Below, piece after piece: positions 1 to 5,435 of a stretch of DNA of 8,412 nt (its first letter is position 1; every line of letters begins with the position of its first letter). Made by a program: the position numbers and the translations under genes. This DNA comes from JBDTMT01 sp033764095 (GTDB taxonomy: Bacteria > Desulfobacterota > Binatia > HRBIN30 > CADEER01), in the NCBI GenBank assembly GCA_033764095.1, contig JANRJF010000228.1, forward strand, positions 1 to 8,412, read 5' to 3'. The notes beneath the pieces were generated by a model, which did not search any database, was not told the origin of the DNA, and saw nothing but the letters and a program-made list of their open reading frames with translations.

Positions 1-53
1 CAGGTGAGCAATGCGAGCAGCCCTGCCAGACCCGCCACGCCTCGTGTCGTCAT
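1..53 (-). CDS. N-terminus of a probable exported or membrane protein (partial)
   Basis: An ATG at 53-51 on the - strand opens a frame that reads MTTRGVAGLAGLLALLT before leaving the window at position 1. The pattern is one arginine followed by an unbroken Ala/Leu/Gly hydrophobic stretch, as expected for a signal peptide or first membrane segment. An in-frame TAG at 95-93 places the true start in the last 13 codons before this ATG. The only other nearby start is a TTG directly in front of it (56-54). A run of six G (64-59) lies 5 nt upstream and is at best a weak ribosome-binding site. The gene would be transcribed divergently from the ATPase gene. Only 17 codons are visible, so no function can be given, and a chance ORF remains possible. 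Confidence 0.45.
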   Translation of the reverse strand, partial: MTTRGVAGLAGLLALLT

Positions 54-211
54 CAACGCCCCCCACTGCTGGATTGGTGCCTCGCCCCGCTTCTAGCTGG
101 GGCGTAGCGCAACGCTGGGCGCAGATTACAAACCGCGCGCATGCCGACAAGGCCCTCCGGGATTTTTCTGGCCCGGACTCACAGCAGTGGCGCATTGGGC
201 CACCTTCAGAA

Positions 212-374
212 CCCACAGATGAACACAGAGCCACGCCCCACGCCGCCCGATGAACACAGAGCCGCCCCACTCCCGAAGGAGAATGAACGGATCAATGGAA
301 GATACGATCAAGGTGGAGTGGGGCTCGGTGTTCATCGGAGTGGGGCGGCGGCGGGATCTGTGTTCATCTGTGTG
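212..374. repeat. Imperfect inverted-repeat element (MITE/REP-like)
   Basis: Four copies of a 13-nt motif, consensus GATGAACACAGAG, sit here. Two are on the + strand (218-230 and 249-261) and two on the - strand (324-336 and 356-368), with start spacings of 31 and 32 nt. The outermost pair extends to a perfect 16-nt inverted match, CACAGATGAACACAGA, at 214-229 against 357-372. Short GC-rich segments such as GCCCCACTCC follow the motifs on both arms. The arms, about 60 nt each (212-273 and 315-374), are imperfect reverse complements with a few mismatches and small indels. A 41-nt centre (274-314), richer in A/T than its surroundings, lies between them. This could be a non-autonomous mobile element, a REP/BIME-like dispersed repeat, or an inverted duplication. 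No transposase is present, and no target-site duplication is obvious. Confidence 0.75.
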
Positions 375-458
375 AGGCTTCTGGCGCTCGGTGCGGCGGC
401 CCTGCGCGCGTGCTCCGCCGGTTGACCGTCGCGCCGCATCGGGCGTAGTCGGGCGCGC

Positions 459-463
459 GGAGG
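459..463 (+). promoter_or_regulatory. Ribosome-binding site of the HerA-like ATPase gene
   Basis: GGAGG lies 5 nt upstream of the ATG at 469. It fixes this start over upstream in-frame codons of the longer open frame (from 391), whose translation before 469 is Arg/Pro/Ala-rich and does not belong to the family. Confidence 0.75.
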
Positions 464-468
464 ACGCG

Positions 469-1944
469 ATGCCGAGTGCCGACCCGATGCCGATCGCCAA
501 GGCTGGCGAAACGACCATCGCCATGCTGCCGCGCATGGCCAACCGGCACGGGCTGATCGCCGGCGCGACCGGCACCGGCAAGACGGTCTCGCTGCGCGTG
601 CTCGCCGAGCAGTTCAGCCGTCGTGGCGTGCCGGTGTTCCTCGCCGACGTGAAGGGCGACTGTTCGGGTCTGGCGCGGCCGGGCGGCGACAACCCGAAGG
701 TGGTCGAGCGCGCCAGGCAGCTCGGCGTGCCGCTCGAACCGGCTGCCTGCCCGGTGGTGTTCTGGGACCTGCTCGGCAAGCAGGGTCATCCGGTGCGTGC
801 CAGCGTGTCGGAGATGGGCCCGCTGCTGCTCGCCCGCCTGCTCAACCTGAACGAGACGCAGAGCGGCGTGCTCAGCCTGGTGTTCAAGGTCGCCGACGAC
901 CAGGGCCTGTTGCTGCTCGACCTCAAGGACCTGCGCGCCATGCTGGAGCACGTCGCCGCGCACGCCGCCGAGCTGAAGACCTCGTACGGCAACGTCTCGG
1001 CGGCCAGCGTCGGCGCCATCCAGCGCGGCCTGCTGGCGCTCGAGCAGCAGGGTGGCGAGCAGTTCTTCGGCGAGCCGGCGCTCGACCTCGACGACCTGCT
1101 GCAGACCGGCCCGGGCGGCGCCGGCGTGGTCAACATCCTGGTCGCCGACCAGTTGATGCAGACGCCGGCGCTCTATTCGACCTTCCTGCTCTGGCTGCTC
1201 GCCGAGCTGTTCGAGCGCCTGCCCGAGGTCGGCGACCCCGACAAGCCCAAGCTGGTCTTCTTCTTCGACGAGGCGCACCTGCTGTTCGACGACGCCCCCA
1301 AGGCGCTGCACGACCAGATCGAGCGGGTCGTGCGCCTGATCCGCTCGAAGGGCGTCGGCGTGTACTTCTGCAGCCAGAGCCCGCTCGACATCCCCGAGGC
1401 GGTGCTCGGCCAGCTCGGCCATCGCGTGCAACACGCGCTGCGCGCCTTCACACCGAAGGACCAGAAGGCGGTGAAGACGGCGGCGCAGACCTTTCGCAGC
1501 AATCCCAAGCTCGATGTCGCGACGACCATCACCGAGCTCGGCGTCGGCGAGGCGCTGGTCTCGGTGCTCGACGCGCAGGGCGCGCCGAGCGTCGTCGAGC
1601 GCGCCTTCGTCTATCCACCCTGCACCCAGCTCGCGCCACTCGACGACGCGGCGCGCGCCGCCATCGTCAAGGCGTCACCGCTCTACGGCCACTACGAGCA
1701 GGCGGTCGATCGCGAATCCGCCTACGAACGGCTGAAGGGCCGCGCCGCCGTCGCCGACGCCCCGTCAGCGCCCGATGTGGGCCCGGCGCCGCGCGGGCGC
1801 GCCGCGCGCACCCCGCAGGACGAGGTGACCAAAGCGGTGATCTCGATCGGCACCAGCGTCGTGCGCAGCATGGGCACGCAGGCCGGCCGCTCGATCGTGC
1901 GCGGCGTCCTCGGCGCCATCTTCGGCGGCGGCAAGCGCCGCTAG
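469..1944 (+). CDS. yjgR: HerA-like ATPase, YjgR/DUF853 family
   Basis: A 491-residue cytoplasmic P-loop ATPase, close to the roughly 500 residues of E. coli YjgR. The Walker A motif GATGTGKT is at residues 32-39. The Walker B motif LVFFFDEAH is at 262-270, with the acidic pair D267/E268. Family signatures match YjgR as I recall it: GVPVFLADVKGD after Walker A, LLLARLLNLNETQSGVL, SVGAIQRGLLALEQQG, RLIRSKGVGVYFCSQ, and LGQLGHRVQHALRAFTPKDQ. The C-terminus ends in a Gly-rich IVRGVLGAIFGGGKRR, also typical of the family. Relatives belong to the HerA/FtsK-type ATPase superfamily, which translocates DNA as a hexameric ring, but the role of YjgR itself is unknown. No NurA nuclease or anti-phage partner is visible nearby, so this looks like the housekeeping stand-alone form rather than a defence gene. 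The start is set by the GGAGG at 459-463. The next gene begins 122 bp downstream on the same strand, with no clear terminator between them. Confidence 0.93.
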   Translation: MPSADPMPIAKAGETTIAMLPRMANRHGLIAGATGTGKTVSLRVLAEQFSRRGVPVFLADVKGDCSGLARPGGDNPKVVERARQLGVPLEPAACPVVFWDLLGKQGHPVRASVSEMGPLLLARLLNLNETQSGVLSLVFKVADDQGLLLLDLKDLRAMLEHVAAHAAELKTSYGNVSAASVGAIQRGLLALEQQGGEQFFGEPALDLDDLLQTGPGGAGVVNILVADQLMQTPALYSTFLLWLLAELFERLPEVGDPDKPKLVFFFDEAHLLFDDAPKALHDQIERVVRLIRSKGVGVYFCSQSPLDIPEAVLGQLGHRVQHALRAFTPKDQKAVKTAAQTFRSNPKLDVATTITELGVGEALVSVLDAQGAPSVVERAFVYPPCTQLAPLDDAARAAIVKASPLYGHYEQAVDRESAYERLKGRAAVADAPSAPDVGPAPRGRAARTPQDEVTKAVISIGTSVVRSMGTQAGRSIVRGVLGAIFGGGKRR

Positions 1945-2066
1945 CCGCGGCGCGGCGACGGCGACGGCGCACGCTGTGCGAACCGCGCTGACGCCCGCGG
2001 CAATGTAGCGCGCGGCCACGTCAATCCTTGTATCTGCGCGGTGGTTCGGTACCATCCGGGCGCCGC

Positions 2067-5000
2067 ATGCCGATCCCGCTGCGAGTTCTGCTGATCGAGG
2101 ACAGCGACGATGACGCGGAGCTCCTGCTGCACGAGCTGCGCCGCGGCGGCTATGTGCCCGAGTGGCAGCGGGTGGACACCGCCGACGCCCTGCGCGCGGC
2201 GTTGACGGCGCAGGCGTGGGATCTGATCACCTGCGACTACGTCATGCCGCAGTTCAGCGCGCCGGCGGCGCTGAGCCTGATCCGCGCCAGCGGCCTCGAC
2301 CTGCCGGTCATCATCGTCTCCGGCCAGGTCGGCGAGGAGGTCGCGGTCACCGCGATGAAGGCCGGCGCGCACGACTACATCAGCAAGCACCGCATGACGC
2401 GCCTGGTGCCGGCGATCGAGCGCGAGCTCGCCGACGCGGCGACGCGCCGCGCCCGCCGCGAGGCGGAGGCGACGCTGCGCGCCTCGGAGGACAAGTACCG
2501 GCAGCTGGTCGACTCGCTGCACGAGGTGGTGTTCGAAATCGACGCCGAGGGGCGCATCAGTTACCTGAGCCCGGCGGTCGAGGCGGTCAGCGGGTACACC
2601 GCCAGCGAGCTGGTCGGTCGCCCGTTCACCGACTTCGTCCACACCGACGACGTGGCTGACACGCTGGCCGGATTGCGCGAGGCCGCCGCCGGCGTTGCGG
2701 GCCCGGGCGAGGTGCGCATCGTCGACCGCGCCGGTCAGGTCCGCTGGGTGCGCACCTCGAGCCGCGCCATCTTCGCCGACGGCGCCCTGGTCGCGGTGCG
2801 CGGGGTGCTCACCGACGTCACCGAGCGCAAGGAGGCGGAAGACGCCTACCGGGCCGTCTTCGAGCACTCGCTGCTCGGCCTCGCGGTGGCGCAGAACGAC
2901 CGCATCGTGCTTGCGAACGCCGCGCTGGCGGCGCTGTCGGGGCGCGAGATCGACACCATCATCGGCCAACCGGTCGTCGCCCTGACGCTGGAGATGGTGC
3001 ATCCCGACGACCGGCCGCGCATGCTCGCGGCGGCGCGGCATTTCGCGCAGGGCGGCGCGGCGCCGCGCGGCCACGACTTCCGCGTCGTGCGGCCGGACGG
3101 CGCCGTGCGCCGCGTGCTGACCACCAACACCGATTTCCGCTACCGCGGCGCGCCGGCCCGCCTGGTCGCGTACATGGACGTCACCGACCGCTGGCGCGCC
3201 GAGGCGAACTACCGCTCGATCTTCGAGAACGCGCTGCAGGCGTTGGTGGTGGCGCAGGGCGACCGCTACCTGATGGTGAATCCCGCCTTCTGCGCCATCT
3301 TCGGGGTCGAGGCCGACGAGCTGCTGCGCAGTACGCTGCCGGAGATCCACGCCCGTTTCATCCACCCTGAAGACCAGCCGTACGTCGAGCGCGTCAGCGC
3401 CGACTGGATCGAGCGCGGCGAAGTGGGGCCGCCGTTCGAGTATCGGCTGGTGCGGCCCGACGGCGCGATCCGGCACATCAGTTGCCGCTCGGTCGGCGTC
3501 GATTTCGACGGCGGTCCGGCGGTGCTGGTGGCGGTCTCCGACCTCTCCGACCAGCGGCGCGCCGAGCAGATCTACCGCGCCGTCTTCGAGCACTCGCCCG
3601 AGGCCCTGGCGGTGGTGCAGGACGGGCGGCTGGTGGTGGTGAACCCGGCGCACGAGCAGCTGCACGGGGTCGCCGCCGACGAGCTCATGGCACTCGGCGC
3701 CGAAGCGGTCTGCCGGCGCTTCGTCCATCCCGACGACCAGCCGCGCTCGCTCGCCCACCTGGCGGCGTGGGGACGCGACGGCGCGCTGCCCGACCCCTAC
3801 GAGCTGCGCGTCGTGCGCCCCGACGGCGAACTGCGCTGGGTGCGCTTCCAGGCGACGCCGATCGAGTTCGACGATCGCCCGGCGGTGCTGCTGGCGATGA
3901 CCGACCTCACCGAGCGGCGGCGCGCCGAGGAGGCCTACCAGGCGATCTTCGACCATTCGGTGCAGGGCCTGATGCTGACCCAGGACGATCGCATCGTCAT
4001 GGCCAACCCGGCGGTGAGCGAGATCAGCGGTTATACGCGCGAGGAGCTGCTCGCCACGCCGCTGCGCGCGCTCGCCGAACGCTTCGTCCATCCGGATCAG
4101 CAGAACGAGATCCTGCCGCTGGTCGAGACCTGGGTGGCGACCGGCCGCGGCCCCGACCAGCAGGCGTTCCGCGTCCGCCGCCACGACGGCACCGACGGCG
4201 CCTTCAGCGTGCAGGCCAGCCGCCTGATGTACCAGGGCCGGCCGGCGCTGCTGCTGGCGTTCACCGACCTCACCGACCGCTGGCGCGCCGAGGAAGCGCA
4301 CCGCAGCGTCTTCGAACACTCGCTGCAGGGACTGACGGTGGTCTGCGAGGACCACATCGTCATGGCCAACCAGGCGATCGTCGACCTCACCGGGTACTCG
4401 TTCGAGGAGCTGGTCGGCAGCCACGCGCACGTGCTGATGGACCGCATGGTGCATCCCGACGACCGCGCCGAGCTGTTCGCCTCGCTGCAGGACCACCGCG
4501 CGCGCGGCACCGTCGGCCGCGAGCGCCGCGACTTCCGCCTGGTGCACAAGGACGGCAGCGTGCGGCATGTCTCGGCGCAGAGCTCGCCGATCAGCTTCGG
4601 CGGCAAGCTGGCGATGCTGGTCGCGCACGTCGACCTCAGCGACCGCTGGCAGGCGGAGGAGGCGCTGCGCGCGCTCAACGCCGACCTGGAGGCGCGCGTC
4701 GCGGCGCGCACCGCCGAGCTGGAGCGCACGGCGCGCGAGCTGGAGACGTTCAGCTATTCCGTCTCGCACGACCTGCGCGCGCCGCTGCGCGCCATCGACG
4801 GCTACACCCAGGCGGTGCTCGCCGATCACGGCGAGGCGCTGCCCGCCACGGCGCGCGCCGACCTCGAACGGGTGCGTGCCGCGACGCGCCGCATGGCGGA
4901 GCTGATCGATCAACTGCTCGGGCTGGCGCGCGTCATGCGCGGCGAACTGCGACGCGGGCCGGTGGATCTGAGCCAGCTGGCGCGCGAGGTGGCGCAGGAG

Positions 5001-5393
5001 ATCGCCGGCGGCGAGCCGGCGCGCACGGTCGCCATCTCGATCGCCGAGGGATTGCGCGCGCAGGGCGACGCGGCGCTGGTGCGCGCCGTGCTGAGCAACC
5101 TGCTGGCCAATGCCTGGAAGTTCACTCGCACGCAGCGCGCAGCGCGCGTCGAGGTGGGCGCGGTCGCCGACACCCCCGGCGCCTTCTTCGTGCGCGACAA
5201 CGGCGTCGGCTTCGACATGGGCGACGCCAGCCGCCTGTTCCAGGCCTTCCAGCGCCTGCACCCGAGCAGCGAGTTCGACGGCAACGGCATCGGCCTCGCC
5301 ACCGTCGCCCGCATCGTCGACCGCCACGGCGGCCGCGTCTGGGCCGAGGCCGCCGCCGGCGCGGGCGCGACCTTCTTCTTCACCCTGGGCTGA
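2067..5393 (+). CDS. Receiver/multi-PAS sensor histidine kinase
   Basis: A 1108-residue soluble kinase with no membrane segment or signal peptide. Residues 1-125 are a CheY-like receiver: acidic pocket E11/D12, phospho-acceptor D57 in CDYVMP, S85, and K107 in DYISK. A charged helix leads into six PAS domains beginning near Y144, Y261, Y382, Y503, Y624 and H745. Each ends in a D-(V/L)-(T/S)-(D/E) linker motif, and PAS2-PAS6 each carry an HP(D/E)(D/Q) motif. A short coiled coil (about 867-890) precedes the dimerisation/phosphotransfer helix with H901 in SVSHDLRAPLRAI. The ATPase domain has the N-box (N1011, N1015), G1 DNGVG (1044-1048) and G2 GNGIGLA (1072-1078). All catalytic residues are present. 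The H-box form resembles phytochrome-type kinases. It probably autophosphorylates H901, with the receiver and PAS domains as inputs. The ligand and target regulator are unknown, and no cofactor site is recognisable. The ATG at 2067 is chosen because it directly precedes the receiver fold. It has no good Shine-Dalgarno, and a TTG at 2028 would add 13 residues unlike a receiver. Confidence 0.93.
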   Translation: MPIPLRVLLIEDSDDDAELLLHELRRGGYVPEWQRVDTADALRAALTAQAWDLITCDYVMPQFSAPAALSLIRASGLDLPVIIVSGQVGEEVAVTAMKAGAHDYISKHRMTRLVPAIERELADAATRRARREAEATLRASEDKYRQLVDSLHEVVFEIDAEGRISYLSPAVEAVSGYTASELVGRPFTDFVHTDDVADTLAGLREAAAGVAGPGEVRIVDRAGQVRWVRTSSRAIFADGALVAVRGVLTDVTERKEAEDAYRAVFEHSLLGLAVAQNDRIVLANAALAALSGREIDTIIGQPVVALTLEMVHPDDRPRMLAAARHFAQGGAAPRGHDFRVVRPDGAVRRVLTTNTDFRYRGAPARLVAYMDVTDRWRAEANYRSIFENALQALVVAQGDRYLMVNPAFCAIFGVEADELLRSTLPEIHARFIHPEDQPYVERVSADWIERGEVGPPFEYRLVRPDGAIRHISCRSVGVDFDGGPAVLVAVSDLSDQRRAEQIYRAVFEHSPEALAVVQDGRLVVVNPAHEQLHGVAADELMALGAEAVCRRFVHPDDQPRSLAHLAAWGRDGALPDPYELRVVRPDGELRWVRFQATPIEFDDRPAVLLAMTDLTERRRAEEAYQAIFDHSVQGLMLTQDDRIVMANPAVSEISGYTREELLATPLRALAERFVHPDQQNEILPLVETWVATGRGPDQQAFRVRRHDGTDGAFSVQASRLMYQGRPALLLAFTDLTDRWRAEEAHRSVFEHSLQGLTVVCEDHIVMANQAIVDLTGYSFEELVGSHAHVLMDRMVHPDDRAELFASLQDHRARGTVGRERRDFRLVHKDGSVRHVSAQSSPISFGGKLAMLVAHVDLSDRWQAEEALRALNADLEARVAARTAELERTARELETFSYSVSHDLRAPLRAIDGYTQAVLADHGEALPATARADLERVRAATRRMAELIDQLLGLARVMRGELRRGPVDLSQLAREVAQEIAGGEPARTVAISIAEGLRAQGDAALVRAVLSNLLANAWKFTRTQRAARVEVGAVADTPGAFFVRDNGVGFDMGDASRLFQAFQRLHPSSEFDGNGIGLATVARIVDRHGGRVWAEAAAGAGATFFFTLG
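2847..4664 (+). repeat. Tandem 363-bp PAS-coding repeats within the kinase gene
   Basis: The equivalent codons that open PAS2 to PAS6 lie at 2847, 3210, 3573, 3936 and 4299, exactly 363 bp (121 codons) apart. The last unit is 366 bp long. DNA identity survives in register. A 24-nt exact match joins 3181-3204 and 4270-4293 (offset 3 x 363). A 20-nt match joins 2994-3013 and 4446-4465 (4 x 363). An 18-nt match joins 2853-2870 and 3579-3596 (2 x 363), and a 16-nt match joins 3992-4007 and 4355-4370 (1 x 363). The sensor array therefore grew by in-frame tandem duplication and later diverged. PAS1, 117 residues before PAS2, is out of this register and looks older or unrelated. Confidence 0.88.
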
Positions 5394-5416
5394 CGCGCGG
5401 CGTCAGCCCAGGGTGA
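5380..5416. terminator. Perfect palindrome between convergent genes, probable bidirectional terminator hairpin
   Basis: Arms 5380-5396 and 5400-5416 are perfect reverse complements (17 bp) around a 3-nt GCG loop, giving a very stable G+C-rich stem. The left arm contains the last three complete kinase codons, part of the one before, and the TGA stop (5391-5393). On the other side the - strand gene stops at 5436, 19 nt before the hairpin. The position between two converging stop codons suits a shared terminator or a barrier to read-through and antisense transcription. Neither side carries a U tract, so it is not a textbook intrinsic terminator. It could instead stabilise the mRNA 3' ends. Confidence 0.6.
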
Positions 5417-5435
5417 GGTCGCATCAGCGCGGTCG

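Larger units (their letters stand above)
54..468. other. Divergent intergenic region with an inverted-repeat element
   Basis: This 415-bp stretch has no credible gene. The open frames crossing it on both strands have Arg/Pro/His/Thr-rich translations without domain-like patterns. It separates the left - strand gene start from the + strand ATPase, so promoters for both should lie here. I could not assign either promoter firmly. The middle (212-374) is occupied by the inverted-repeat element listed separately. Positions 54-211 and 375-458 show no further structure that I recognise. Confidence 0.7.

Noticed and set aside
212..374. CRISPR-like array
   Set aside because: The repeated motifs are only 13-16 nt, occur in both orientations, and have similar rather than unique spacers. 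No cas gene is present.
295..375. 26-codon ORF (starting MEDTIKVEWGSVF) from inside the inverted repeat
   Set aside because: AAGGAG at 276-281 is 13 nt from the ATG, which is far, and the product is short and mostly encoded by the repeat arm. There is no independent support for translation.
422..449. Promoter-like TTGACC (422-427) with CGTAGT (444-449) before the ATPase gene
   Set aside because: The -35 is good, but the -10 matches only three of six positions, and the transcript would start almost on the ribosome-binding site. This is too weak in GC-rich DNA to list as a feature.
364..1434. Long open frame antisense to the YjgR-like gene
   Set aside because: Arg/Glu/Val/His-rich shadow with no family pattern. 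The + strand frame matches YjgR along its whole length.
469..1944. HerA-like ATPase as part of an anti-phage or DNA-end-resection system
   Set aside because: The sequence follows the stand-alone YjgR/DUF853 branch, and no NurA, SIR2 or other defence partner lies beside it within the window.
1968..1980. Small hairpin (CGCAC-GCT-GTGCG) after the ATPase gene
   Set aside because: The stem is only 5 bp with no U tract, so it is not convincing as a terminator.
1941..5327. 1128-codon open frame antisense to the histidine kinase
   Set aside because: It is a shadow of GC-rich codon use in the kinase gene. Its translation is repetitive Arg/Ala/His/Gln/Val-rich without domains, whereas the + strand frame has complete kinase motifs.
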